DNA of 64,000 nucleotides. Origin: Synechococcus sp. BIOS-U3-1. GTDB lineage: Bacteria > Cyanobacteriota > Cyanobacteriia > PCC-6307 > Cyanobiaceae. The position numbers were made by a program, and so were the translations under genes. This document shows, piece by piece, positions 20,444 through 29,869 of the stretch; within the stretch, counting starts at the first letter, position 1, and each line of letters opens with the position of its first letter. The notes under the pieces were generated by a model. That model saw nothing but the letters and a program-made list of their open reading frames with translations, was not told the origin of the DNA and made no database searches. The stretch is from the NCBI RefSeq assembly GCF_014279975.1, contig NZ_CP047936.1:992001-1056000 (forward strand). The letters are read 5' to 3'.

Positions 20444-21307
20444 ATGGCTTCATCAGCTCGAAACACCTCAATCATGTCGAGTGGCAATAACGCTCGATTT
20501 GCAGGTACGACCTCTTCAACAATTCGCGATTATTCTAATCTATCCGATACTGTCGATTTGTCAGGTAATACAATTACTAATTACCACACCAGGATGCTCG
20601 ATGGAGACGATAATGTCACTCTGAGTAACGTCATCGCCGGTAGTATTTGGAGCAATAAAATTAATGGAAATGCTGGTAGAGACACCATCACGTCCAAAGT
20701 TGGATCCCTTACACGAGATTTTATCCTTGGTGGTAGTGAGGACGACACGATTGACCTTTCAAATTCGATTAGGGGGGGTGATTGGCAAAATGGAAATCGG
20801 GGAAATGACACCATTACCGGCGCTGACAGCACCACAATGAGTGTTTTGCGTGGAGGTTCTGAGGATGATTCTATTAGAATCAATACTGGAACTAAGCATA
20901 TTGCTGTAGGAGACCTGGGCAAAGACACGATTACTGATTTCGGGACAGGTCGCATTGTTTTGAGAACTGATGGTGACAATGCCGCACTAAACCCAAATCA
21001 GGCTGATGTAATTGTCGGTTTTGCACCCGGTTTTACCAAAATGTATATTCCAGGAGTTGCCACGAAGGCAGATCTCAATGCTGTTGATGTTGGTGGGAAG
21101 ACTTATATAACTGCTAGTAAATTTACCAACGGAACTACAGGACTACGTTATATTGCTTGCTTTGATGGGAGAAGCGTTGCTGTCGTTAATACTTATATTG
21201 CCTCGGCAATCGATAGCACTGTGGGCACCATCGCAGATGCGGCGCTTGCAGCCCTTAATCCCACAACGTTCCGGAACGATTCCAACCTTGGTAACCTATT
21301 CGATTAG
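20444..21307 (+). CDS. Short RTX/hemolysin-type repeat-like protein
   Basis: This 287-aa protein contains imperfect glycine-aspartate repeats of the kind LDGDDNVTL, LGGSEDDTIDLS, GNDTITG and LRGGSEDDSI between about residues 50 and 170, resembling calcium-binding beta-roll repeats of type I secreted proteins. The C-terminal part (about 180-287) is hydrophobic and alanine-rich and ends in LGNLFD, compatible with an uncleaved C-terminal secretion signal. There is no N-terminal signal peptide. A strong terminator follows at 21334. It may be a secreted surface protein; no enzymatic domain is visible. Confidence 0.65.
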   Translation: MASSARNTSIMSSGNNARFAGTTSSTIRDYSNLSDTVDLSGNTITNYHTRMLDGDDNVTLSNVIAGSIWSNKINGNAGRDTITSKVGSLTRDFILGGSEDDTIDLSNSIRGGDWQNGNRGNDTITGADSTTMSVLRGGSEDDSIRINTGTKHIAVGDLGKDTITDFGTGRIVLRTDGDNAALNPNQADVIVGFAPGFTKMYIPGVATKADLNAVDVGGKTYITASKFTNGTTGLRYIACFDGRSVAVVNTYIASAIDSTVGTIADAALAALNPTTFRNDSNLGNLFD

Positions 21308-21333
21308 GTTTAGAAATATAAATCAGATGTTTG

Positions 21334-21361
21334 AAACCCGGCTTTGCCGGGTTTTTTTTTT
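21334..21361 (+). terminator. Rho-independent terminator after the RTX-like gene
   Basis: A perfect stem AACCCGGC-TTT-GCCGGGTT is followed by a run of about ten T, 27 bp after the stop codon. Confidence 0.95.
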
Positions 21362-21907
21362 TGACCTTGATGTTCAGTCATGTCCCCGATGATCAAGTCT
21401 TTGATGCTTGGGCCAGAAGATCTGCGGATCATGCCTTCAATTCGTGATTGGAAGCTTTAGCAATAAAAGGCCACGATTTGAAAGTCGGTGTATCAGTGTA
21501 ATACTCTGAGCTATGAAAACATGACTGAACAGTGCAAAGGATTCAATCAATAGAGAAGATGCGCTATATGCAGAGATTTTTATTCATCGCTTCGACCTGA
21601 TTTGTCTGACTCTGATCCGCCTAGACCTGATTCACTAAGGTTTAAGGGTGACTCATCGCCACGAAAGTCTGATGTTGAACAAGATATGGTTTGTTAGCGA
21701 GGTTGGGTCGACCGCCTTACTAGCTTCATGCAGAACGAAGGGCAAGATTTTAAGGCGCTTGGTTGCTCTTGATAGGGTGATAACGGACTGAGGGAGTCGT
21801 TGGTCGCTACTCGCTGTTTACTGACTTGTTTTCGCGTCTATGTTTTTTTCTTGACCAAGCAGAGTGAAAAAACTTGTTTTTGATTGAGGATGGTCTAATC
21901 TTGCTCA
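21362..21907. other. Intergenic, no gene recognised
   Basis: About 545 bp without a supported gene. A polypurine and T-rich stretch at 21830-21900 just upstream of the next operon may hold its promoter, but I cannot place the boxes with confidence. Confidence 0.4.
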
Positions 21908-22375
21908 ATGGAGAACAGTCAGCTACAAGACAAGCGTGGATGGGAAGAAAAATTCTATTCCATCAAGGATGATTTGATTGAGCATGCTGCTGACTACTCG
22001 CGCTATGAAAGTGGTTTTTACTGGAATGATAATCAACACTCAGGATTATTTTTTGTTTCCAGTAAGATGGTTGATAAATACCAGCTTAGCCTGAATCCAG
22101 AGGATAATATTGAACATTGGATAGAAAGCTGTGGCTTGAGTGCACGCGAAAGAAAAGAGTGTTTGGCTAAGTATTCTTATGCTGTTTATGTATACCATGC
22201 AGAGGCTTTTTCAATTACAAAAAATGGATTAGATTTTTCAAGCGGAACTTATACGAAAACTCCCCACGGTGAATGTTACTCTCAAGCATTTGTTGCTTGG
22301 TTTAATGGTTTTGATGTTGAACTTTTTAGTGAAGGCGATGAAGATCTTAAAATGATTAAATGGTGCGATGGCTAA
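21908..22375 (+). CDS. Unknown protein, first gene of an AT-rich three-gene operon
   Basis: This 155-aa soluble protein is rich in Tyr, Trp and acidic residues. I recognise no family. Its base composition is clearly richer in A and T than the flanking core genes, which suggests transfer. Its stop overlaps the next gene by 8 bp. Confidence 0.6.
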   Translation: MENSQLQDKRGWEEKFYSIKDDLIEHAADYSRYESGFYWNDNQHSGLFFVSSKMVDKYQLSLNPEDNIEHWIESCGLSARERKECLAKYSYAVYVYHAEAFSITKNGLDFSSGTYTKTPHGECYSQAFVAWFNGFDVELFSEGDEDLKMIKWCDG

Positions 22376-22745
22376 TCTGTCAAACTGGTACGAGTCAAAG
22401 AGTCTGGTCTGTCAAAAGCTAGTTGATATGATCTGCAATAAAACTAGCTATGTGACCAAAGAAAAGGAGATTGATCGATTTCTCCTGATTATCCAAGGCT
22501 ACGGTATCAATACTGCAAAGCAGTTTGAGCATTCGTTTTTTGCAGAATATAAAGGTGATGAGGTCTCTATTTTGTGGATGTTTGTTCAAGATTGGTCTGC
22601 TCTTGCCAAGGGGTGTTCCGCTAAGCAATTATTAAAGGATCGAAGTCCAGAGCTGCTGTGGCGCGAGCTGATTCATCTTGACTTTCATAGATTTGTATTT
22701 AATGAAAATACTTATTTCTTGAAGAAGAATTTTCACGACTTATGA
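22368..22745 (+). CDS. Unknown protein, second gene of the AT-rich operon
   Basis: This 125-aa protein is soluble, Lys- and aromatic-rich, with no family I recognise. It overlaps the previous gene by 8 bp and the next by 4 bp (ATGA), which is strong evidence that the three are translated together. Confidence 0.6.
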   Translation: MANLSNWYESKSLVCQKLVDMICNKTSYVTKEKEIDRFLLIIQGYGINTAKQFEHSFFAEYKGDEVSILWMFVQDWSALAKGCSAKQLLKDRSPELLWRELIHLDFHRFVFNENTYFLKKNFHDL

Positions 22746-22951
22746 TTTTTCAGAAACTTCAGTACCAAATACTTTTATCGGTCAATGGCGAAGAAAGTCT
22801 TGATAGTCATCATTCAACTCTGCAAGATGCCCAGCAGAGGTTTGAATACTTGAAGGATAACTGGCAAGATCTTTTTCCAGATGGTTTTTCTGCGATTGAA
22901 TTAGTTGATCAGTATTTTGATCAAATCGATCAATTTGAACCACTCACATAA
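22742..22951 (+). CDS. Small acidic protein, third gene of the AT-rich operon
   Basis: This 69-aa acidic protein has many Gln and Asp residues and a C-terminus rich in Phe and Asp. The gene overlaps its neighbour by an ATGA. The small acidic last gene could be an immunity or antitoxin-like partner, but nothing in the sequence proves it. Confidence 0.5.
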   Translation: MIFQKLQYQILLSVNGEESLDSHHSTLQDAQQRFEYLKDNWQDLFPDGFSAIELVDQYFDQIDQFEPLT

Positions 22952-23619
22952 AATTCTTAATAATACCAATCTCTTTATTCGAGCTTATTTCTATTAGTTC
23001 AATGCCTTAGTTCGGAAATATAATTTATTAGGCAAGCTTTTGATTGCTCATTACTCTTAGGGATGCGGGATGATTAACGTTAGACTTGTAGACCTCAACT
23101 AACATGTTAGCCCAAAAGGTGACTGAGAACTTTTTCAAATCGCAAACCCCCTTTCATGTAGAGCAGCACAGCTCCTGAAATGATCATTGAATTGAGAAAC
23201 AGGAAGCCTGAAATGACTTTGAATTCGTTTTTCATCCTATTATCTTCGCCAATATGGGATTTCTGTTGTGGCTTGAAAGCTGTTGTGATCTGGAAGAAAG
23301 TCCTTAGACACTACCCACGATTAGGGTTTGCTTTCATTTGTGAAGGTGTTGTGGTGCTCATTTCTGTTTTTCTGAAGATGTCCCCTGAGTCCCCAGTGAC
23401 TTTGCAACGCTCTGCCGCTCATCGGCCTTAGAACCCCATGCTGGAGCTAGAAGCGGTGTGTCTTGTCGTGGATTCCTGAGCTTTGCTGAGGAGCTCTGAT
23501 TGTGAGCTTCTTGAGTTTTTCTGTTCTCAGCAGGTGGTGCTTTGTGGATTAATCCTGAATTAAGGAGCTTTGTAGGGGGTTACAGCGACTAACTCCTGAG
23601 TTTGGATCAGCCTGTAGCT
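22952..23619. other. Intergenic, only doubtful ORFs
   Basis: No supported gene. An open frame of 83 codons at 23180-23431 on the plus strand has an ordinary hydrophobic stretch but no coding signature or neighbour context, so I leave it unannotated. Confidence 0.35.
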
Positions 23620-23829
23620 ATGAGTATGACGCTTCAATTGGCTGTTGCACGTGGGACCGCACGTGGCCTGATCAACGGTACCGCCGCTGCTGACTACGGT
23701 GATGTGATTTCTCTAAGGCAACTGCTTCTGCGTGAAGGTGAGCATGGCCTGGCGACAGACCTGCTTGTATTGGCTAAGGCAATGAGTCCTACTGCTGCGG
23801 AGCTTTCCGAATATGGTCCCGCAGCATAA
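23620..23829 (+). CDS. Small conserved-looking protein, unknown function
   Basis: This 69-aa protein from the ATG at 23620 (another ATG is at 23626) is Ala- and Leu-rich with an ordered helical pattern, and its codon use is like the core genes. I do not recognise it; a coding origin is likely but the function is open. Confidence 0.5.
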   Translation: MSMTLQLAVARGTARGLINGTAAADYGDVISLRQLLLREGEHGLATDLLVLAKAMSPTAAELSEYGPAA

Positions 23830-23968
23830 TGTCCAGCAATAATGGACTGCTCTAGCAAGATCAACTCAATTTTCTTTGTTCTTTTGTCACGTTGAGTTGC
23901 TTGGCGTCATGCTTATGTCCTTATTCCTGTAGATCTTGCTATGGATTGGTCGGTTGTGATCATGCCTA

Positions 23969-24250
23969 ATGTCGGAGCATTCAGATCCTCAAATTGTTGA
24001 TGTGACCGCGATTGTTGACTCTCATCCATTACTGGATGAAGATGATCTTCATGGAGGTGTGGCTGAACGGCTGAAGCATTCCAAGGAGTTTGGTTCTCTT
24101 GTTTGGGATGCGACCAAGGATTATGTGCAAAAAATGAATCTTTCTTCAGAAGAGAAAGCCAATGTGAGTACCTGGCTTTCTTCAAAAAAAGATCGATTAC
24201 AAAAAACAATCATTGAAAAGCTGCATACTCTTCATCAGCATGATTCCTAA
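23969..24250 (+). CDS. Small charged protein, unknown function
   Basis: This 93-aa protein has an acidic first half and a basic, helical second half (about residues 50-88). No signal peptide or membrane segment is present. I do not recognise the family. Confidence 0.5.
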   Translation: MSEHSDPQIVDVTAIVDSHPLLDEDDLHGGVAERLKHSKEFGSLVWDATKDYVQKMNLSSEEKANVSTWLSSKKDRLQKTIIEKLHTLHQHDS

Positions 24251-24385
24251 TTGCTGAACAATTAGGCTTTCACTTGTCAATCATGTTCTGTTGATATCAG
24301 CAGGCCAATGGCTTTTTGGGAAGATGTTTGACCTCGCTGTGACGCTTGCTCTTTCCTTAGTGTGAAGGGGCATAGAGTTTGACTG

Positions 24386-24550
24386 TTGACGATCTTTGAC
24401 GAGAACAACCAGCCATCCGATGATCTTCTGAACATCCCATTTAAAACAGTTCGTCTGCGTCTTTGGTTGGATTCTCGACTACGACAACTTGCTAAGGATC
24501 AACGGATTCAGGATGCAAGGGCATTGAGAAGTGAGTTTTTCATTGAGTAA
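24386..24550 (+). CDS. Possible 54-aa basic protein with TTG start
   Basis: The frame starting with TTG ACG ATC TTT GAC at 24386 encodes a 54-aa basic protein with a helical Arg/Leu-rich core (VRLRLWLDSRLRQLAKDQ). The start is weak and there is no clear ribosome site, so this is only a candidate. Confidence 0.35.
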   Translation: MTIFDENNQPSDDLLNIPFKTVRLRLWLDSRLRQLAKDQRIQDARALRSEFFIE

Positions 24551-24932
24551 GCTTCTCAGAGTAAAACTTTATTCTGATATGCTGATTTTATTTGATTCGA
24601 TAAGCCTTGTTTGTGGTGCATGCGATAATAGATTTTTGTCTAGGGTTTGATGTATGCGGCATGTTAAATATACATCACGATTTTGCAAATTAATAGGTGG
24701 CATTGAGAGTAAATCTGCAAGACATCTATTATCACTTTTCAGCCGGTAGTCACCATAACTCATCCATTGATTCTTTCAATCAAGGATTGTTTGAACTTGT
24801 TTTGAAGACTAGTCTTCGATCTTATGTTTTAATACATTTAAAAATAAAAATGAAAAGATTGATTAAATAGACTGGTTGTTGAAACTTTTCTCAAGCAACC
24901 TAGTTCGACTTCATTGAAACCTTTAAAAGCTT

Positions 24933-25127
24933 TTAAGCCGCTGTTGCTTCCCAATCACCGTCGGCCTCCGCTAGATCATTGGTGAGATCATTAAACCGTT
25001 CTCCTTCTTCAATGGCATAGAGCTTGTAGAGAGCCATTGCTGCTGAGTTCCACTGCTCCTCTTCGACAGCTTCAATCATCTGTTGAAAAAACAGCACATT
25101 GACAACTTCAAGATCGAGTGAGTTCAT
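24933..25127 (-). CDS. Small acidic protein, unknown function
   Basis: This 64-aa protein is acidic and predicted to be helical throughout (FFQQMIEAVEEEQWNSAAMA). It looks like one of the conserved small hypothetical proteins of marine picocyanobacteria. It stands alone, with several hundred bases of non-coding sequence downstream. Confidence 0.6.
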   Translation of the reverse strand: MNSLDLEVVNVLFFQQMIEAVEEEQWNSAAMALYKLYAIEEGERFNDLTNDLAEADGDWEATAA

Positions 25128-25837
25128 CGAATCCCTATTGCTGAAGGCAATTTATCGCCATTGAGCCTCGCATCCAGAGCTGAAAGCAGTAGAGAGGTGG
25201 AAGATTCGGCTTGGTTCAGGCTTTGCCCTGTCTATCGGGATATTGGAGGTGCCGCTGACTGTACTTGTCAGTGTCGACATCGCGGAGAGTTGTCTTTTCC
25301 GGTCATCGGCTTTGTTCACTGCTGCATTCCCGATTGCGAATTTTGACGAGCCCCCTCGCTCGCCTTTGTTGTCCGAAGCTTCTGCAATCAGCTGAGCTGT
25401 GTTGAGACCAGTTCTCCAGCGATGATCAACCGATCGCTTTCAAAACTGGTTGCGGCATGCCCTCCCAGCATGGTTGGGCTCTCCATCCTGATCTCTCGAG
25501 AGCGGTTTTCAACGGTCGAGTGGTGACGAACCACCCGCACCGGTTGTGTCGGACCTCATGTTGGAACTGTTTTTCTCTTCACAACACGGCTTCTGGACGG
25601 CAGCCTCCAGGCGGAATGGCCCGCCCTCACTGGAATCTGTCCACTCATCACCCCATCGGTCCCCAAACTGTCCTTTCGTAGAAAATATGATTCGACGAAA
25701 AGGTTGGATTTTCGATAAATTGCTCCAATGACGCCCAAGACAAAAAACCAAGATGCAACGATCTTTTGAATAGTTCTGCCACCCGCACACAAAGGGCAAG
25801 ACCTGTCCGAAGAGTCGACTTCGATCTCAAGTCTCAC

Positions 25838-26890
25838 ATGGCCAGCGATGATCGAATCGCTGTATGGCAGATCTTGAATACGGTCGTCCCCATGGCTGTT
25901 TGTGTCGTCGCCTTTTCTGCGGTAACGACTTCGTTCAATCTGGTTTCTTTATTAGCAGCTCCATTGCTTTTTGTACTCATCATTCTGTTGATGAGCCGTA
26001 GTTTCTCTTTGATGCACGATTGTGGTCACGAAAGTCTGTTTCGTTCCAGAAGTGTGAATCGATTTGTTGCATTTGGACTTAGCATTATCCATGGTATTCC
26101 TCATCATCCATGGTCACGTGGTCATGCGTTCCATCATAAATATAATGGTAACTGGGATCGTTACAGGGGTCCATCAGCTCTGACCACTCGAGCTGATTAT
26201 GAGGCGAAGAAGTCTGGTGCTAAAACTCTTTACCAGATCTTGCGTCACCCTTTATTACTTTTCCCTGGTGGTTTTTATTATCTAATCATTAAGCCAAGGA
26301 TCGCTTTGCTTTTGGGATTCGTTGAGTGCTTTTTTGTAAGCCTTCGAAAGATCTCTACTGAGATCAGCAAAGGGAAGATTCCCAATATTGTTTCAATCAT
26401 CAATAAGCACCAGTCTAGCTTTTTTTATACGAGGGAGGAGGTTTATGACACGATTGCAAATACTACGATTCTTGCACTGTGTTGGCTAATGATTGGTAAT
26501 GCTATTGGACATTGGCATTTTTGGATTCTTTATGTCTGTGTAATGAGTTCGAGCGCAGCCTTGATGATTGCGGTTTTCTTCGTTCAACATAATTTTCCAG
26601 GTTCCTACGCCAGTCGAGAAGAAAATTGGAGTTATTTTAAAGGCGCCATCGAGGGTTCTTCCTTTCTTCAGTTGCCACCAATTTTGAATTGGTTTACTGC
26701 CGATATTGCTTATCATCATATTCACCATCTTTCAGAAAGGATTCCTAATTACCGCTTACGAGATTGTCATTTTTCAAACCTTCATTTACTCGAAGATGTG
26801 CAACCCCTCTATTTGCATCAAATTCCGACATGCTTTTCTCTAATTTTATGGGATAAAGCAAAGTCTGAGCTTGTTCCTCTAGGTATCTAA
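25838..26890 (+). CDS. Membrane fatty-acid desaturase
   Basis: The three histidine boxes of membrane di-iron desaturases are visible: HDCGHE, then HAFHH, and near the C-terminus HHIHH. Four hydrophobic segments flank them. The build fits the acyl-lipid Delta-12/omega-3 or carotenoid-ketolase-like group; the substrate cannot be told. I start at the ATG at 25838 (350 aa); an in-frame TTG at 25766 would add 24 residues. The gene is AT-rich compared with the core genes around 1-20 kb and stands alone. Confidence 0.85.
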   Translation: MASDDRIAVWQILNTVVPMAVCVVAFSAVTTSFNLVSLLAAPLLFVLIILLMSRSFSLMHDCGHESLFRSRSVNRFVAFGLSIIHGIPHHPWSRGHAFHHKYNGNWDRYRGPSALTTRADYEAKKSGAKTLYQILRHPLLLFPGGFYYLIIKPRIALLLGFVECFFVSLRKISTEISKGKIPNIVSIINKHQSSFFYTREEVYDTIANTTILALCWLMIGNAIGHWHFWILYVCVMSSSAALMIAVFFVQHNFPGSYASREENWSYFKGAIEGSSFLQLPPILNWFTADIAYHHIHHLSERIPNYRLRDCHFSNLHLLEDVQPLYLHQIPTCFSLILWDKAKSELVPLGI

Positions 26891-27270
26891 TTTTCTAGCC
26901 ATAACTTTTAAGATGTGGGACTAGGGTTTCAGGCCCGGGAAGGTTCATTGCTCAATTTGCCTTTTACTCCACTGAGAGCGAGGCAATGTGTAGTAAAAGT
27001 GCGCCCGCCATCGATTGGTACTCGTAGATAATGTGCAGCTTCTGTTGGCTCTTCTTACATCAACCTGACTGTCTTTGAAATATTAAATTATTTGCTTTGC
27101 GCAGCTGATCCTCGAACCAGGTTTCTGGTGTTTTTATTCTTCGACTTGGAAAAAACATAAGTTTCTGGGTGCTCGTTAGCACTTCTTCCAGATATAGATT
27201 GATGCGTCACGGTCATGTACTGCCTCCAGTTCGGACTCAAGAATCATCTTTATTCCTGGGTAGATGATAA
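26891..27270. other. Intergenic, no gene recognised
   Basis: About 380 bp between convergent genes with no supported gene or strong hairpin. Confidence 0.35.
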
Positions 27271-28101
27271 TTAGGAGACATTGATCTCTGCTCCTTGTCG
27301 CCGGGAAACCCAGAGTTTGGAGAGCAGGCCTTGATAGAGCTGTAGCGCAGGTGTGAGTTCTTCGGAAGTCAGGACTGTTGACAGACAATGCGGATCGATC
27401 GAAAACACAACCTTGTTTCGGGTGTTGCGTATAGCCTCAACCTGATCATTCTTCAGATGTCGATCACGGAGACGTTGAAGGCCGATCTCCATTATCTGTT
27501 GTGTCGCGTTCTGGTCGGAAGGCTCGCTGTATCCGCTCAGCAGCAGCACTCCATTCGGGGCCGTGCATTGAGCCAGTAATCGCATCAGGCTCTCTTGCTT
27601 TTTCGGTTCAAAAAGATGCAGCACGTTATGACACACCACAAGATCGGAGCTAATTGGATGCAGTCTTTCTACGGTCTCTTGATTCAACTCTTTTTGAATT
27701 AAGACGCATCTATCGCGTCCAGGAACGCTAGCGAGCACGTCCCTGCAAAACGAGAGCATCTGTTGGCTCGGCTCTAGCACCGTGAATTCAGCGTTTGGAC
27801 AGGCCTCGAGCAACGCTGGAAGTTGTTCACCAGGGCCAGGGCCCACCACGAGAACGCGATTGGCCTGTGAGGCTTCAGTATGAATTGCTGCGAGTGCGAT
27901 CTCGTGAAGTACGTCATAACCCGGCACTGAATGACGAATGTTTGTTCGGTAGGAGATGCCATATTGGCCCTCGAAATTCAGTTCAGGCATCGTTTTTTTC
28001 TGCTTGTTGTGTAATTGTTGTCCGGTCTGATCGACACCTGCAATTCCCTTGCTCTCAGTATTGGAGGATTTACGTTGATTGATGTGATCAAAAATTGACA
28101 T
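27271..28101 (-). CDS. SAM-dependent methyltransferase (class I)
   Basis: The SAM-binding motif I is LVVGPGPGEQLPAL, followed by an acidic strand end (FTVLEPS) and a SSDLVVCHNVLHLF motif IV, so this is a Rossmann-fold methyltransferase. I place the start at the ATG at 28101 (276 aa), which has a GGAAAAG stretch 13 bp upstream; a later ATG at 27990 (239 aa) is equally compatible with homology, and the frame stays open to 28218. Substrate unknown. The gene stands alone. Confidence 0.75.
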   Translation of the reverse strand: MSIFDHINQRKSSNTESKGIAGVDQTGQQLHNKQKKTMPELNFEGQYGISYRTNIRHSVPGYDVLHEIALAAIHTEASQANRVLVVGPGPGEQLPALLEACPNAEFTVLEPSQQMLSFCRDVLASVPGRDRCVLIQKELNQETVERLHPISSDLVVCHNVLHLFEPKKQESLMRLLAQCTAPNGVLLLSGYSEPSDQNATQQIMEIGLQRLRDRHLKNDQVEAIRNTRNKVVFSIDPHCLSTVLTSEELTPALQLYQGLLSKLWVSRRQGAEINVS

Positions 28102-28292
28102 AACATGATGACACTTTTCCGGCTCAAGCTCGGTTTCAGACTTTGATCGTTTCTTTCTGAAGCCGTTGACTCTCGCAGCTCTTTTGGTCGCTTGACGCGC
28201 TGGTGTGAATGATCGCATCGATAGTCAAGCCACGGGCTGGCTTGCGTCTTTGTTCCTCAACAGCCAGAACTGAAACAGTTGAACTGCAACCC

Positions 28293-28502
28293 ATGTCGTC
28301 TAGCTCTGGCCAAATGACATCTGTTGATTGTACGTCCAGATTGATCATGACCACTGGTGTTATGGCTGCTCTGAGCTGTCTGGTTGTTGTGATCATCGGT
28401 GGTTTCATCACGGCCACCGCAGTCAAAGAGGGGCTGAACCATGTGCCGGTTGAGTCGCCTATTCCAGGCGAAGCCCCTCAGCTCCAGTCGCTCCCGCTGT
28501 AA
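28293..28502 (+). CDS. Small single-pass membrane protein
   Basis: From the ATG at 28293 this is a 69-aa protein with one strong membrane segment (about residues 20-42) and a Pro-rich tail. The frame is open upstream to 28209. It is divergent from the methyltransferase gene. Function unknown. Confidence 0.5.
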   Translation: MSSSSGQMTSVDCTSRLIMTTGVMAALSCLVVVIIGGFITATAVKEGLNHVPVESPIPGEAPQLQSLPL

Positions 28503-28538
28503 CTCCCTGTTGCGCTCGTTTCGATTGTCGTTGGCTGT

Positions 28539-28811
28539 GTGATGTTCAATGATTCGCCTGATGATGCTCGTTCCGAGCAGCAGCTTCCGGTTTCATGCTG
28601 GCTTTCGAACACTCGAGAAGGTCTGTTCCTCCAAATTAAGCCAGATCCGTCGATACAGCATGATCAGTTCGTTGTGCTGAGCACCTTTCGGTGGTCGCCT
28701 GTTCTGGGTAATCCAGTGCGTCAGCTGAGCATGCCTCGTCATCTCGCGTTGGAACTGTGGACCAATTTGCTGGATATGGGGTGGACCTCCTGCGTACCGC
28801 CTGAGTCCTGA
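28539..28811 (+). CDS. DUF1651-like small protein
   Basis: This 90-aa protein ends with a segment in which RQLSMPRHLALELWTNL and a final GWTSC occur, matching the pattern of DUF1651 proteins, which are small proteins found almost only in marine picocyanobacteria. Their function is unknown. It follows the small membrane protein by 36 bp. Confidence 0.6.
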   Translation: MMFNDSPDDARSEQQLPVSCWLSNTREGLFLQIKPDPSIQHDQFVVLSTFRWSPVLGNPVRQLSMPRHLALELWTNLLDMGWTSCVPPES

Positions 28812-29518
28812 CTTTGTAGAAAGAGGGAGTGTGACGTCTCCCTCTTCCCAACGAACATGAGTCGGCTGCTCGACTTGCCCCTCATGACACCATTCAACGT
28901 ATCAAAGTGCACGTGCTCTTGCAGTGTTGTGGCTTTCCAAGGAGTTCAGGACTGTCTTCGGCAACCTGTCAGATCTGGTCGTATTCGTTGTGTTGATAAG
29001 GCATCCTGAAATCGTCGCGAACGGCGTCGATTTACGCGTCTGCCAGCCTGAGACCACAGCCTTTGCTGTATTGGGTAAGGCTGGCGTCAAGCCATCGATC
29101 AACAACGGAGCACTGTGCCGCAGACAGAGCGAGCGTCAGTTGGTATTTCTCTGGTTATTGTTTGGCAGCATGAAATACTCTGCAGCTTTTATTGATCAGG
29201 TTTCTAATTTCAGGTGCTCTGAGATCAACAATTCGCGCTGATCCAAGGTGCATGATGCGATCGCGATTTGCTGCTCAGCATTCGCGAGCTTGGCTGATTT
29301 GAAAACCGTCAGCTTGATTTGCCCGTCACTGCTGGGCGTTTGTACTTTTGGAGGCTAAAACGTCAGAGCTTCTAGAAATTCAAGAATTCTGTTTTGGAGT
29401 GGTTCAACTGATCACCACAATTCCTTGCCTGATGCCACGACCAGTGAATCTGACTCTTGAAAAGTTGGTACTAGAAATCGTGCTCACGCTCCGTTGGTTG
29501 AGTGATTCAGCCAGCGAT
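28812..29518. other. Intergenic, only overlapping doubtful ORFs
   Basis: Opposed open frames at 28902-29105 (minus) and 28924-29241 (plus) overlap each other and neither has a recognisable domain, so no gene is called here. Confidence 0.35.
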
Positions 29519-29659
29519 CGATAGTCCAATGTTGACAAGAGCTAGCCCACCTAAAAAGAAAGCCGCTAGTAGGGACGACTCTGGGAAGAATTTGGCCAAC
29601 GCCAACCCGGCTCCCATGAATGTGGACGAAACCAGAATTGCCGTGACATCAACGGGCAT
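29519..29659 (-). CDS. 46-aa small membrane protein
   Basis: A minus-strand frame from ATG at 29659 to TGA at 29519 encodes 46 residues with two hydrophobic segments: AILVSSTFMGAGLALA and LLAAFFLGGLALVNIGL, separated by a short KFFPESS loop. The composition is typical of genuine small membrane proteins and unlike random sequence. No neighbour gives a clue to its role. Confidence 0.5.
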
Positions 29660-29869
29660 CTGAAGGGGAACTCTTCATAAGACCTCCTAACAGAAAATTG
29701 CGTTCAGCGAGCCCACGATCGACCCCATCAGAGATTGTCTCAAGGCTGACTGGGTTGACTTCTGCACAGCGCGTAAACTGAAGGTTGCTCTTCTGGTAAG
29801 CCTTTCCATTCATGCCCCATGGTTTTGTGGGGCGAAAAGCCCACCTGTTCTGACTTTGGAACGTTGTGC

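Noticed and set aside
25161-25346. 61-codon Cys-rich frame
   Set aside because: Six Cys residues look like a peptide core, but there is no leader, no double-glycine and no ribosome site.
28902-29241. Opposed frames on both strands
   Set aside because: Each is about 67-105 codons, they overlap each other, and neither has a domain, signal or neighbour support.
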